From the NCBI RefSeq assembly GCF_021646545.1, contig NZ_JAKIRP010000001.1, positions 186,001 to 250,000 of the forward strand: a DNA stretch of 64,000 nt. Reading direction: 5' to 3'. This document shows, piece after piece, positions 9,930 to 18,939 of this stretch. Source of the DNA: Chitinophaga filiformis (lineage in GTDB: Bacteria > Bacteroidota > Bacteroidia > Chitinophagales > Chitinophagaceae). The translations under genes were made by a program, and so were the position numbers. The number at the start of each line of letters is the position of its first letter. Position 1 is the stretch's first letter. The notes beneath the pieces are model-generated. The model ran no database searches. It saw only the letters and a program-made list of their open reading frames with translations, and had not been told where the DNA came from.

Positions 9930-9966
9930 AAACGGTGCAGCCTTAAGGTTACACCGTTTTTTTATT
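9930..9966 (+). terminator. Intrinsic terminator of the POT transporter
   Basis: An 8-bp stem AAACGGTG/CACCGTTT, extended inside by AGCC-TTAA-GGTT, ends directly in a run of T residues. It lies 26 nt after the POT stop codon. Confidence 0.85.
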
Positions 9967-10365
9967 GCCCTAAAAAGGACCCTGGTACAGCTCAATCCCA
10001 GTATGAATTCGGTTTGATCCCTATATCTCCATATCCTTACACCATCATTTCACTATCACTTTAGGCTCATATGTATATCGGTTCGATATAGAGATGAGCC
10101 TAAAGTGATATGGAAGTGATGGTAAAGCGATATGGAAGAGCAGGGAAAAGAGCGTACTCTGAACCATCTCAATTCAACTCATAAGGTATAATGAATTGGT
10201 ATGCAATAAAATAAGGGGTGTTTTTGCGGTTTGCAAGTGAGGGTTTCGGACGTACGATAAAACAGGCGGCCGCTTGTGTAAATATGCTAAGTCCTGACTC
10301 TAAAAGGGATTTTTCTCTTATATTGCCTCTTAATCAACAAAAATCTATACTTATCAAACCTATTT
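9967..10365. other. Non-coding region before the OPT transporter
   Basis: About 400 bp without a credible gene. Its main content is the palindrome at 10028-10136, listed separately. The stretch 10190-10365 should hold the OPT promoter, but no convincing TTTG/TAnnTTTG pair was found; TATATTGC near 10339 is a weak partial match. Confidence 0.55.
10028..10136. repeat. 109-bp near-perfect palindrome
   Basis: Two 53-nt arms (10028-10080 and 10084-10136) around the 3-nt centre GTT. Position i pairs with 20164-i; 44 positions are Watson-Crick pairs, 2 are G-T and 7 are mismatches. The core has a perfect 17-bp block, TATCACTTTAGGCTCAT against its complement (10054-10070 / 10094-10110), and a perfect 7-bp block around the loop. 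No T-tract follows and it contains no reading frame. It is far larger than the terminators elsewhere in the window, and could be a REP/MITE-like element or a long hairpin RNA. Confidence 0.85.
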
Positions 10366-12414
10366 ATGGCAGATAAATTCAAGCCTTTCGTTGCACCGGA
10401 GGTGCATATGAAGGAGTTTACACTCAAGTCCATTGTGCTGGGCTGTATATTCGGGATTATTTTTGGAGCCGCCACTGTATACCTGGCGCTGAGAGCAGGC
10501 TTGACCGTTTCCGCCTCTATCCCTATTGCGGTAATTGCCATTACCCTTGGCAGGAAATTCTTTAAAACCACTATTCTCGAAAACAACATTATCCAGACCA
10601 CCGGATCGGCTGGTGAATCCATTGCCGCGGGAGTAGTATTCACCCTGCCGGGTTTTCTTTTCCTTTCTGATGGCGGCGGTGCACAGTTCTTCAATTATCT
10701 GACCATTCTAACCCTGGCGATCTTTGGAGGTATTCTGGGTACATTGATGATGATCCCGCTGCGCCGGTCGCTGATCGTAAAGGAGCATGCAACCCTGCCT
10801 TATCCTGAAGGTACTGCCTGTGGTGATGTGCTGATAGCAGGTGAGAAAGGCGGCGATTTCGCCAAGACCGCTTTCTACGGACTGGGGTTTGCAGTTGTTT
10901 ATGCTTTTCTGCAAAAGGTACTGCATGTCATTGCCGAGACACCCTCTTACATGACCCAGCAGTATAATAAATACTTCTCATCTGCCCGTGTAAGCGCAGA
11001 CATCACGCCTGAATACATGGGTGTGGGCTATATCATCGGTCCCCGCATTGCAGGGGTGCTGGTTGCTGGTGGTGTTTTGTCCTGGCTGGTATTGATACCA
11101 TTGCTGTCATTCCTGGTACCTCCGGATGCGATTGCCGCACAGCTGGTAAAGCTGGGTTACCTGGCCAATATCAGTACGCCTGGAGGTAAGGGAGACTGGA
11201 ACCCTGCTACGCATACCTTTGGCGATTTCTCCGCAGCAGTTTACGTTGCCTATGTACGTCAGATAGGCGCCGGAGCAGTAGCTGCGGGCGGTTTCATCAC
11301 ACTCATTAAAACTATTCCTACTATCATATCTTCCTTTAAAGGCAGTATCGGTTCCCTGAAGAAAGATGATGTGGGTGAAGAAGCTACTACAGGTAATGTA
11401 CCACGTACAGAAAGGGACCTCAATATCAAGATCGTATTATTTGGCAGCCTTGCACTGGTCGTACTGATGGCTTTCCTGCCACAGTTACCCGGCGACTCCA
11501 TTGGTAAGAAACTACTGGTAGGTCTGCTGGTGGTTATCTTCGGTGCCTTCTTCGTTACGGTATCCAGCCGTATTGTGGGGCTGATCGGATCTTCCAACAA
11601 CCCTATTTCCGGCATGACCATAGCCACCCTGATGGGTACCTGCCTGGTATTTATCGCGGTAGGCTGGAGCGGTAAGGTTTACGAGCCAATGGCCCTGGTA
11701 GTGGGTGGTATGATCTGTATTGCAGCTGCAAATGCCGGCGGTACCTCGCAGGACCTGAAATCCGGTTATATCGTGGGTGCTACACCAATGTATCAGCAGT
11801 TATCTCTCTTCATTGGTGCGATCGTATCTTCTATTGTGATCGGTCTGACCGTAAAATTCCTGGATAAGCCTACTGCGGCGATGATCGCCAATGGCGTTAC
11901 GGACCACGCAATAGGCAGTATCTATTATCCTGCGCCACAAGGTACCCTGATGGCTACCCTGGCTAAAGGTATCCTGTCTTACAATCTTGACTGGCAATTT
12001 GTACTGGCAGGCGTTTTCCTGGCTATCACCATGGAGCTCTGCGGCATCAAATCGCTGTCTTTCGCAGTAGGTGCTTATCTGCCACTGTCCACCACGCTGC
12101 CAATCTTCGTTGGTGGTGCCATTCGTGGAATAGTAGATCAGAAGCGTAAGAAACAGAATGTACATCTGTCTGCGGAGGAAGAAGAGCTTGGTAAAGGTAA
12201 CCTCTTCGCTACCGGCCTGGTGGCTGGTGGCGCTGTAGCCGGTGTGATCATTGCGATACTGGCTGGTTTTGACAGCACTGCGAACGCACTAGCTGCTGTA
12301 AACATGGAACATGCACTGGCCGGGATATTCGGTCATGGCGGATATTTCATTCTCGGTACAGCCTGTTTCGCTTTGATGGGCTGGATGCTATATAGGATAG
12401 CGAATAAGAATTAA
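10366..12414 (+). CDS. OPT-family oligopeptide transporter
   Basis: A 682-residue polytopic membrane protein with roughly 14-16 hydrophobic segments, of the OPT superfamily that imports oligopeptides or metal chelates with protons. Supporting stretches are the N-terminal VAPEVHMKEFTLKSIVLG, the first-helix region GAATVYLALRAGLTVSASIP, TTGSAGESIAAGVVFTLPG and the glycine-rich GLIGSSNNPISGMTIATL. These are typical of the bacterial OPT branch. It is transcribed alone, and follows a POT gene of analogous function. Substrate range (peptide versus metal-peptide) is not decidable from sequence. Confidence 0.93.
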   Translation: MADKFKPFVAPEVHMKEFTLKSIVLGCIFGIIFGAATVYLALRAGLTVSASIPIAVIAITLGRKFFKTTILENNIIQTTGSAGESIAAGVVFTLPGFLFLSDGGGAQFFNYLTILTLAIFGGILGTLMMIPLRRSLIVKEHATLPYPEGTACGDVLIAGEKGGDFAKTAFYGLGFAVVYAFLQKVLHVIAETPSYMTQQYNKYFSSARVSADITPEYMGVGYIIGPRIAGVLVAGGVLSWLVLIPLLSFLVPPDAIAAQLVKLGYLANISTPGGKGDWNPATHTFGDFSAAVYVAYVRQIGAGAVAAGGFITLIKTIPTIISSFKGSIGSLKKDDVGEEATTGNVPRTERDLNIKIVLFGSLALVVLMAFLPQLPGDSIGKKLLVGLLVVIFGAFFVTVSSRIVGLIGSSNNPISGMTIATLMGTCLVFIAVGWSGKVYEPMALVVGGMICIAAANAGGTSQDLKSGYIVGATPMYQQLSLFIGAIVSSIVIGLTVKFLDKPTAAMIANGVTDHAIGSIYYPAPQGTLMATLAKGILSYNLDWQFVLAGVFLAITMELCGIKSLSFAVGAYLPLSTTLPIFVGGAIRGIVDQKRKKQNVHLSAEEEELGKGNLFATGLVAGGAVAGVIIAILAGFDSTANALAAVNMEHALAGIFGHGGYFILGTACFALMGWMLYRIANKN

Positions 12415-12423
12415 TACTAATAC

Positions 12424-12480
12424 AGGGATCAGGGATTCAATGCTGCAAATGCTCCGCATTTAATTCCTGATCCCTGATTT
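12424..12480 (+). terminator. Hairpin terminator of the OPT transporter
   Basis: Arms AGGGATCAGGGATT (12424-12437) and AATTCCTGATCCCT (12462-12475) pair over 14 positions with one G-T. An inner AATGC/GCATT stem follows. The 3' side continues GATTTTCC, a short T-rich tail, 10 nt after the OPT stop. Confidence 0.7.
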
Positions 12481-12543
12481 TCCTTAGCCCCGTTTGCAAT
12501 TAACTGCTTATTATTGCGTTATAACAAAAAACCCCTTGTTGTT

Positions 12544-13041
12544 ATGCGCCTGATATTAACCATTCTTTGTGTTGTACTGATCTTTGCATCCTGTGAAAAA
12601 GATCAGCAGAATGAAGTAGCCCGCAAATTCATTTCCTTTGATCTGGACAGTATGATAGTGGTTGCTGAGAACCCTTCTGCGGTTGTTTCTCTGGCCAATC
12701 TCACTGATACAGACCCTAACAACGATGTTGACAAGCTAACTATTACCGCCACCGGAAGCAGTGATGAGCAGGTTAAGATCACCTTGCTGGGCAGTTCAGA
12801 GGGCGTTACAACAGGCACGTTCTACTCACAGGATGGCAATTCGATCTCTGTATACTACCCCGAGGCAAACGTTTCCCAGATAGCCAATCAACGTTTCGGC
12901 ACTTTCACATTCTCAATTACCCACGTAAAGGACAGCCTGATGGAAGGTTCGTTTACCGGTACGCTTGTAGATACCAGCGGTATATTATCTCCCAGAAATG
13001 CCAGCTTCGGATTTATAAGGGCTATCGTCACCGCCAATTAA
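12544..13041 (+). CDS. Small secreted lipoprotein of unknown function
   Basis: A 165-residue protein starting at ATG 12544; the frame is open to a TTG at 12514, but only the later start gives a clean lipoprotein signal. The signal peptide MRLILTILCVVLIF ends in the lipobox FASC with lipidated C17. The mature part is acidic, rich in Thr/Ser/Val, and reads like a small beta-sandwich; no known domain was recognised. The gene ends with a 4-nt tail-to-tail overlap with the DUF1501 gene on the other strand. Confidence 0.75.
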   Translation: MRLILTILCVVLIFASCEKDQQNEVARKFISFDLDSMIVVAENPSAVVSLANLTDTDPNNDVDKLTITATGSSDEQVKITLLGSSEGVTTGTFYSQDGNSISVYYPEANVSQIANQRFGTFTFSITHVKDSLMEGSFTGTLVDTSGILSPRNASFGFIRAIVTAN

Positions 13042-14246
13042 ACGAACGACAGATGATCATACTGCTTTTTAAGAATAGCGGCATCATCAGCCTCCAGCCA
13101 TTTCTTCAATAGGGTGGCATATACGCTCTTGAAATCTACTTTATGTTGCAGGTCTCCTTCATTCAGCTGTTCCAGGTCGGGAGCTTCATTGAGTAATCCC
13201 TGCTGTTTCAGTCCTCCACTTATCATGAACATGTTATTGGCCGTACCATGGTCAGTTCCTCCGCCCGCATTCTGCTCTACACGCCGGCCAAATTCAGAGA
13301 AGGTAACAATTACCACATCCTGGTAACGGTTGTTATTCTTCAGTTCTTTCGTGAGTGCAGTAATTGCCTCGTCCAGCCGCTGCAACTGCGTCTGCTGCGC
13401 TGCCAGCTGATTGACATGGGTATCAAAAGCACCGTGAGACACATAATACACCTTAGTCGTAATATCAGACATGATGAGTCTTGCAATGGTCTGCATGTTC
13501 TTTCCCAGTTCTGTTGATGGGAAGATCTCTTTTGTCTTATATGCCTTGAATTGCTCTTTGATATAGGATGCGGATGAAACAGTTGCACTCATGGTTTTAT
13601 ACAGGTAGTCCACAGGCTGATGATCATCTTCCATTGTCTTTGTTTCCTGCTGCAGCAATTCCCTGAACATTCTGTCATTGGCGGCTGCCTGCAGTTTATC
13701 AGGATCTTTCACGGCCAGTCCTTTCTGCAGATCACCTTTCATAGCAAGGCTCAGGGTATCATCAATTTCCAGTGCCTGTACTGGTTTATCACACCCTTTA
13801 CATTGAGCATCGAGGAATCTTCCGATCCAGCCATCTGTCCAGTTCTCAGAAGAGGAGCTGGCAGACTGCCAGATATCCATAGAGCGGAAATGCGATCTGT
13901 CAGGATTTGGGTAACCAACGCTATTCAATATCGCCAGGGAGCCTTCATCGTACAGGCTCTTTAAACCTTTCAGAGCTGGATGTAAGCCCATTTCATCTGT
14001 GAGGGATAAGGCGTTTGCACGTTGAATACCCAGCGCGGGGCGCATGCGGTAATAAATATCATTCCGGTAAGGGATCACTGTATTCAGTCCGTCGTTACCG
14101 CCGGATAGCTGTATTACAACCAGTACTTTATTGCCGGCAGGCACCAGGTTATCTCTTTCCAATGCCTTCAGGAATTTCGGCATCATCAGTGAAGCTGAAG
14201 CTAATGATCCTACCTGTAAGAAACGTCTTCTGTTTAAGATCAGCAT
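13038..14246 (-). CDS. DUF1501 secreted protein (sulfatase-like fold), Tat-type signal
   Basis: A 402-residue member of the DUF1501 family, related to alkaline phosphatase/sulfatase-fold hydrolases. The N-terminus contains the twin-arginine-like pattern RRRFLQVGSLASASLMM, suggesting Tat export. Family landmarks are VVIQLSGGNDGLNTVIPY, PNPDRSHFRSMDIWQ, VSHGAFDTHVNQ and VTFSEFGRRVEQNAGGGTDHG, with several candidate metal-binding Asp/His residues. It follows the DUF1800 gene by 25 nt. The DUF1800-DUF1501 pair is widely conserved and its function is not established. Confidence 0.9.
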   Translation of the reverse strand: MLILNRRRFLQVGSLASASLMMPKFLKALERDNLVPAGNKVLVVIQLSGGNDGLNTVIPYRNDIYYRMRPALGIQRANALSLTDEMGLHPALKGLKSLYDEGSLAILNSVGYPNPDRSHFRSMDIWQSASSSSENWTDGWIGRFLDAQCKGCDKPVQALEIDDTLSLAMKGDLQKGLAVKDPDKLQAAANDRMFRELLQQETKTMEDDHQPVDYLYKTMSATVSSASYIKEQFKAYKTKEIFPSTELGKNMQTIARLIMSDITTKVYYVSHGAFDTHVNQLAAQQTQLQRLDEAITALTKELKNNNRYQDVVIVTFSEFGRRVEQNAGGGTDHGTANNMFMISGGLKQQGLLNEAPDLEQLNEGDLQHKVDFKSVYATLLKKWLEADDAAILKKQYDHLSFV

Positions 14247-14271
14247 AAACTTGATTTGTTAAGTGGATACA

Positions 14272-15711
14272 TTAGCACAACTGATACTCGGGTGTGCTCA
14301 TTACTGCTATTGCTACTGTTTTGATATAACTCTCACGGGAAGAAACATCTGCATAATTCTCCAGCAGTTGTTTATTCACATTTTTGTTGGCCAGTAAAAG
14401 AGAACCGGCAATGGTTTCTGCGAGTTTCTCCCTGGGCACTTTCTCATAATCTTTCAGCAAAACATCCCAGTTGATCACTCCCCTGATCTTCCGCGCGTAT
14501 TGCATTTTCACGGATTCATTCAACTGCATGGTTGTCTTATAGCTGCCCATGCCCATTTCAGGAGTGATCTCTTTAGGTGTGATGTTGAACTCCTTTTCAT
14601 ACAATATCATCTTCGGCAACTGCATGCGGTACATGAGACTGGAGCTATCTATCCAGTTACGTCCTCCGGGCCATCCGGCAACATTGGGCGGATAAAAAAG
14701 CACTTGTCCCAGTACCTGCTGAAATGACAACATCACCTCTTCTCTTTCGAAGTTAACAGGAACGGTTCTACGCAGTCCGACCAACAGTTCCACCGGCGAC
14801 TTTATACGTTTACCAATGAACCGTTGATCATAGAACCAGTCTGCATTGAAGATGTGCTGCATCAATTCTCCGATATCATAATTTGAGCTATAGAACTTTT
14901 CGGCCAGTGTATTTATTCTTACTTCGTCAGGGGTCTCATCCACAAAGTAGCGATACACTTTTGCAGTGATGAATCTTGCAGTTTCTTTCTGCTCCAATAA
15001 TATTTTCAAAACATCATCACCTGTGAAATTACCGCTTTTACCGAGTACTGTTTTGTCTCCCTTATCATGCCGTTTTTCGCGGAATACGAAATTACCTTCA
15101 TTGTCGTAGCCCCAACCGGTAAATGCTCTGGCAGCCTCTTTGATATCAGTTTCAGTATAATGTCCACGCCCCATAGTAAACAACTCCATCACCTCACGGG
15201 CGAAGTTTTCATTTGGGTGTGCTTTATAATTCTGCTGGTTGTTCAGGAACTGCAACATGGCAGGTGTTCTGGAGACTGCCGTAAGTAGTGTACCGAAATT
15301 GCCCAATGCGTTTTCACGGATCACCTGCAACAGTTGCTGACTGAATAATACATTCTGTGTACGGCAGGCAAAATGTCCATGCCAGAACAGGGCCATCTTT
15401 TCGCGCAATGGGTGTTGGGTTTGCACCATTTCGTATATCCACGAAAGGTTAAGATCTTTAATACCCTGCCTGTTCATTTTAGCCAGTTCTTTCTTTTCCT
15501 CCGGCGACATTTCTTTGGTCCGTTCAGGGAGGTCAGTTTCGTCCCTTACTTTCAGGGGTGTCTGAGGATCTTTATCGGGACCGGTCAGGATCTTACTGAT
15601 TACCTGCCGACGTTTTCTGTGGGTCCAGTCTTCAATAACGGGAAATGAAGCGCCGAAACCGGCCCTCCATGCCAGATGTTGCATTTGTAGCTTTTCGGGA
15701 ACAGCTGCCAT
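14272..15711 (-). CDS. DUF1800 family protein
   Basis: A 479-residue protein matching DUF1800: the N-terminal HLAWRAGFGAS segment, REKMALFWHGHFACRTQNV, LGNFGTLLTAVSRTPAMLQFLN and NFAREVMELFTMGRGHYTETD followed by the FTGW block, and C-terminal PPNVAGWPGGRNWIDSS. The family is mostly helical and biochemically uncharacterised. No clear signal peptide is seen, in contrast to its DUF1501 partner immediately downstream. The two are evidently one operon. Confidence 0.9.
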   Translation of the reverse strand: MAAVPEKLQMQHLAWRAGFGASFPVIEDWTHRKRRQVISKILTGPDKDPQTPLKVRDETDLPERTKEMSPEEKKELAKMNRQGIKDLNLSWIYEMVQTQHPLREKMALFWHGHFACRTQNVLFSQQLLQVIRENALGNFGTLLTAVSRTPAMLQFLNNQQNYKAHPNENFAREVMELFTMGRGHYTETDIKEAARAFTGWGYDNEGNFVFREKRHDKGDKTVLGKSGNFTGDDVLKILLEQKETARFITAKVYRYFVDETPDEVRINTLAEKFYSSNYDIGELMQHIFNADWFYDQRFIGKRIKSPVELLVGLRRTVPVNFEREEVMLSFQQVLGQVLFYPPNVAGWPGGRNWIDSSSLMYRMQLPKMILYEKEFNITPKEITPEMGMGSYKTTMQLNESVKMQYARKIRGVINWDVLLKDYEKVPREKLAETIAGSLLLANKNVNKQLLENYADVSSRESYIKTVAIAVMSTPEYQLC

Positions 15712-15790
15712 ATAGGAAGAGGTTTCGGGTTTGACGTCGGTGGATGACTAAAGTTTAATGACGGATGCAAGATTTAATATGACGAAATTG

Positions 15791-16996
15791 TTACCTGAAC
15801 TTCCACACCGGATAGCTGCTGCCTTTTTCAAACACGCTCTTTTCCGGAGGCAGTTCCAGGAAACCGTCAGCCTGTAGCAAGGCAGCCAGATCGCCGGAGC
15901 CATGGTAGGGAGGCGGCAAGGCTTCCAGTTGTCCATTAGCTACCGGATGCAGGCGAACAGGCAGGAAATACGTAAGCGGTGCAGCAAAATTGATGTCGGT
16001 GCCCAATACTGCGTAAGGGGCAGGCGGAGCTGCATATTGCAGGCAGGCACGCAGCCAGGGCAATACGTAGCGGTAACAACACATGAAGCCTGACACGGGA
16101 TTGCCGGGAAGGGCAAATACTACCGGACCGTTCTCAAACCGGCCAAACAGGAAAGGCTTGCCCGGCCGCTGCTGTATTTTATGGAAGATCTGCTGCATGC
16201 CCATTTGTTCCAGGACATACGGCAGATGATCAAATTTTCCGGCTGATACCGCCCCGGTACAGATCCAGACATCTGCATGCTTCAGTGACTCAAACAATTG
16301 CCGGATGGCAGTTTCATTGTCGTGTACGTGATGGCACTCTGCGTTAATTCCTAATTCCGTTAAAGCGGCAGCGAGACTGTAGGAATTGGAGATCCTTACC
16401 TGGTGTACATCCGGAGTTTCGGTAACTGGTACCAGCTCATCGCCGGTGGCAATAATCGCAACGCGGGGCAAACGGCTTACATTCACCAATACCTTACCTA
16501 CAGAGGCGAGTACACCCACTTCAGCAGCAGTTAACCGTGTACCGGCTGGGATCACCAACTGACCAGCAGCTGCATCCGAGCCCTGCCGGTGGATATGCTG
16601 TCCTTTGGCAGCAGCTGCATTGATGGTAAAACGTTTGAAACCTTCATGCTCTGTGGCGGTGAGGTGTTCATACTGTATCACAGTATCAGTCAGTTCAGGC
16701 ATGATAGCGCCCGTCATTACTTCTATACAATTGGCTGTATTGGACAACTGTTTACGGGGCATGCCCGCTGCCTGCATATCTTCCACACCAAAGACAGTCT
16801 GCCCCTTTGCATAGCTTTCATAATCTATCGCAATGCCATCCATCATTACCCGGTCATATGGAGGAAAATCTCTATCAGACAATACCGGCTCCCGAAGAAT
16901 ACGGCCGGTAACGGCAGTAAAGGGCAGTTGCTCTGTTCCAAAATCCCGAACGGTATCCATAACAGCGGCATACGCGGTGCTTACATCTATCAGCAT
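15791..16996 (-). CDS. moeA: Molybdopterin molybdotransferase MoeA
   Basis: A 401-residue enzyme that inserts molybdate into adenylylated molybdopterin, the last step of Moco synthesis. Visible are DRDFPPYDRVMMDGIA (domain I/III), EVMTGAIMPELTDTVIQYE, the MoCF/MogA-like core with VAIIATGDELVPV, and the C-terminal QRPGKPFLFGR and FALPGNPVSGFMC. The GGVS-type loop reads CTGAVSAGKFDHL, a variation seen in this phylum rather than obvious damage. It is divergent from moaC; an 8-nt TAAATTTA palindrome lies between them. Confidence 0.95.
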   Translation of the reverse strand: MLIDVSTAYAAVMDTVRDFGTEQLPFTAVTGRILREPVLSDRDFPPYDRVMMDGIAIDYESYAKGQTVFGVEDMQAAGMPRKQLSNTANCIEVMTGAIMPELTDTVIQYEHLTATEHEGFKRFTINAAAAKGQHIHRQGSDAAAGQLVIPAGTRLTAAEVGVLASVGKVLVNVSRLPRVAIIATGDELVPVTETPDVHQVRISNSYSLAAALTELGINAECHHVHDNETAIRQLFESLKHADVWICTGAVSAGKFDHLPYVLEQMGMQQIFHKIQQRPGKPFLFGRFENGPVVFALPGNPVSGFMCCYRYVLPWLRACLQYAAPPAPYAVLGTDINFAAPLTYFLPVRLHPVANGQLEALPPPYHGSGDLAALLQADGFLELPPEKSVFEKGSSYPVWKFR

Positions 16997-17024
16997 TCTT
17001 TTGGTTGTTTGGTGGCTTTAGTTG

Positions 17025-17032
17025 TAAATTTA
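17025..17032. promoter_or_regulatory. Shared divergent -7-like box of moeA and moaC
   Basis: TAAATTTA is its own reverse complement and resembles the TAnnTTTG -7 box on both strands. On the plus strand TTTG lies 21 nt upstream (in CATTCTTTTGG); on the minus strand TTG lies 20 nt upstream (in GATTGAATC). Both genes start within 37 nt. Functional use is inferred from position only. Confidence 0.4.
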
Positions 17033-17039
17033 TTCCATT

Positions 17040-17522
17040 ATGAGCAATGATTCAACTAAACAGGGATTTTCACACCTCAATCCAGCTGATCAACCGGTAA
17101 TGGTGGACGTAAGCGGGAAGGCGGAGACTACACGCGTGGCAGTAGCAGAAAGCAGGGTATTTCTACCGGAAATAGTAAGACAACAATTTAGCGGAAAAGA
17201 TCTTCATACCGCCAAAGGTGCAGTATTCCAGACCGCTATACTGGCAGGTATCATGGCAGCAAAAAAAACGCCTGACCTGATACCGCTGTGTCACACTTTA
17301 CTGCTGGATGGCTGCCAGGTGGAAATAGAACTGGAAGGAGAAGAAGCGGTAGTGCGTTGCACCATTAAAACCACCGGTAAAACCGGCGTAGAAATGGAAG
17401 CACTTACAGGCGCGAGTGTGGCTGCGTTGACCATCTACGATATGTGTAAGGCATTTACGCATGAGATGGTGATCAGGCAAACACGTCTGCTGAGTAAGAC
17501 AGGTGGTAAAAGGGATTTTTAA
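17040..17522 (+). CDS. moaC: Cyclic pyranopterin monophosphate synthase MoaC
   Basis: A 160-residue protein that converts the MoaA product 3',8-cH2GTP into cyclic pyranopterin monophosphate. Conserved blocks are [16 protein letters not shown] near the start, [18 protein letters not shown] (substrate-binding LCH) and [21 protein letters not shown] with active-site Glu/Asp/Lys residues. Length is normal for the single-domain form. mobA begins 7 nt downstream, so they form a bicistron. The partner moaA is not in this window. Confidence 0.96.
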   Translation: MSNDSTKQGFSHLNPADQPVMVDVSGKAETTRVAVAESRVFLPEIVRQQFSGKDLHTAKGAVFQTAILAGIMAAKKTPDLIPLCHTLLLDGCQVEIELEGEEAVVRCTIKTTGKTGVEMEALTGASVAALTIYDMCKAFTHEMVIRQTRLLSKTGGKRDF

Positions 17523-17529
17523 AAACAGT

Positions 17530-18117
17530 ATGATGACAGTGCCATTAAAAGGACTCATTCTCTGCGGCGGCCGCAGTACACGGATGCAACAGGATAAAAG
17601 CCTGATCGCCTATCATGGCATGCCGCAGTGGCAATATCTTTATCAATTAGTACATAAGATTACTCCTGATGTATATCTTTCCTGCAGGGAAGAACAAAAG
17701 CCTGCATTGAGTGATGACGTGCCCATGATCTTTGATAGTGTTGAAGGAAACGGACCTTCTGTAGGATTGCTCAGTGCACATGCCGCATTTCCGGAGGCAG
17801 CATGGCTGGTGCTGGCGGTAGATCTTCCCCTCATCAGTGAGCAGAGCCTCCAATATCTCGTATCACAGAGGCAAGTGTTGAAAGATGCTACATCACTGAT
17901 CAGCCCTGTCAATCACTTACCAGAACCATTGATTGCAATATGGGAACCTTCAGGCTTAAAGAAGCTGCAGTATAATTTTAATGAAGGAAAGAATTGTCCG
18001 CGTAAAACATTGCTGCAGTCTGATATTCTGCAGATAGAAAACCCCTTTTCTGCAGAACAGTTTAATGCGAATACACCGGAAGAAATGAGAGAGGCAGAAG
18101 AGCAGATCAAACATTAA
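17530..18117 (+). CDS. mobA: Molybdenum cofactor guanylyltransferase MobA
   Basis: A nucleotidyltransferase of about 195 residues that attaches GMP to molybdopterin. The N-terminal loop LKGLILCGGRSTRMQQDKS has the GGxSxRM...DK pattern for GTP, and LVLAVDLPLIS carries the metal-binding Asp. The open frame extends to a GTG at 17503 inside moaC, but ATG 17530 (or 17533) gives the family-typical start 7 nt after the moaC stop. A strong hairpin follows the stop. Confidence 0.9.
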   Translation: MMTVPLKGLILCGGRSTRMQQDKSLIAYHGMPQWQYLYQLVHKITPDVYLSCREEQKPALSDDVPMIFDSVEGNGPSVGLLSAHAAFPEAAWLVLAVDLPLISEQSLQYLVSQRQVLKDATSLISPVNHLPEPLIAIWEPSGLKKLQYNFNEGKNCPRKTLLQSDILQIENPFSAEQFNANTPEEMREAEEQIKH

Positions 18118-18124
18118 TACAGAG

Positions 18125-18176
18125 CACGCATCATGAATATCGTTGTTTCATTCATGATGCGTGATCAGCTTTTTTT
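18125..18176. terminator. Bidirectional terminator between mobA and moaE
   Basis: A perfect 14-bp stem CACGCATCATGAAT/ATTCATGATGCGTG with an 11-nt loop, followed by GATCAGC and a 7-T run on the plus strand. It lies between the ends of two convergent genes. Confidence 0.8.
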
Positions 18177-18591
18177 ACGGGTGCGCAGCAACCCATACTT
18201 CACCATCTTCAAAGTATTCCTTCTTCCAGATAGGCACTGTTTCCTTTAATGTATCAATAGCATATTCACATGCATCAAATGCAGCTGCGCGATGAGGAGC
18301 TGCAACAGCAATAACAACTACTACTTCCCCCGGTTGTTTCTCCCCAACGATGTGCAAAATAGCGATCCTTTTTACACCCATTTTTTCAATGGTATGATCA
18401 GCAATTTTGTCCATCTCCAATAATGCCATCGGTTCATAACATTCAAAAAAAAGTTTGGTTACTTTCTTGTCTTTAGTAACGTTCCTTACATTTCCGGAGA
18501 ACACTACAACACCGCCGCAGTCAGGCCCTTCAACGAAGTCGAGTGCTTGCTGCACAGTTACATTGCTGTCTATTTTTATTAGTTTGTTCAT
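18175..18591 (-). CDS. moaE: Molybdopterin synthase catalytic subunit MoaE
   Basis: A 138-residue large subunit of molybdopterin synthase, which transfers sulfur from MoaD thiocarboxylate to precursor Z. Family features are GGVVVFSGNVRNVTK, LFFECYEPMALLEM, VGEKQPGEVVVVIAVAAPHR and the C-terminal PIWKKEYFEDGEVWVAAHP with the catalytic lysine region. It is transcribed alone toward mobA. Its partner moaD is about 740 nt away on the same strand, with two small plus-strand genes between. Confidence 0.95.
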   Translation of the reverse strand: MNKLIKIDSNVTVQQALDFVEGPDCGGVVVFSGNVRNVTKDKKVTKLFFECYEPMALLEMDKIADHTIEKMGVKRIAILHIVGEKQPGEVVVVIAVAAPHRAAAFDACEYAIDTLKETVPIWKKEYFEDGEVWVAAHP

Positions 18592-18689
18592 CGTAATATC
18601 AATAAGCGAATTTAATTACTTTGAAGGAAAATAATTTTTATAGATCAGTGTAAATGATCTAATATTGGTGCCTTAAAACTTTGTTTGTC

Positions 18690-18878
18690 ATGTATCCCAT
18701 AGTAGAGAAAATCATCCTCGCCATTTGTATTGGTACGTTTTTTCTTCCTATCATAGACATTATAAGATATGATGCAGAAGTACGAAAAATGTACAGAGAA
18801 CTACGAAAAGAGATGGATGAAGAATTCAGGAAGTTTGAGGCTGATCCTGAAAATTACACTTATACTCCAAAAGAGTAA
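18690..18878 (+). CDS. Small single-pass membrane protein, unknown
   Basis: A 62-residue frame from ATG 18690 (a TTG at 18681 would add three residues). One hydrophobic helix near the N-terminus (IILAICIGTFFLPIIDII) is followed by a strongly charged helical tail with KMYRELRKEMDEEFRKFE. No family was recognised. It sits between moaE and moaD in a region with no other obvious gene; whether it is linked to cofactor synthesis is unknown. Coding status rests on composition and the helix only. Confidence 0.45.
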   Translation: MYPIVEKIILAICIGTFFLPIIDIIRYDAEVRKMYRELRKEMDEEFRKFEADPENYTYTPKE

Positions 18879-18939
18879 TCAGTCTTACCCCAAAGGACAA
18901 TCGTGCGCTTTATATTTTGTTAACTAAAAATTCTAACCA

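Noticed and set aside
16200-16260. Damaged active-site loop in MoeA (GAVSAGKFD instead of GGVSxGDxD)
   Set aside because: The rest of the enzyme is intact and similar GKFD forms are familiar in this phylum, so it is more likely a family variant than a defect.
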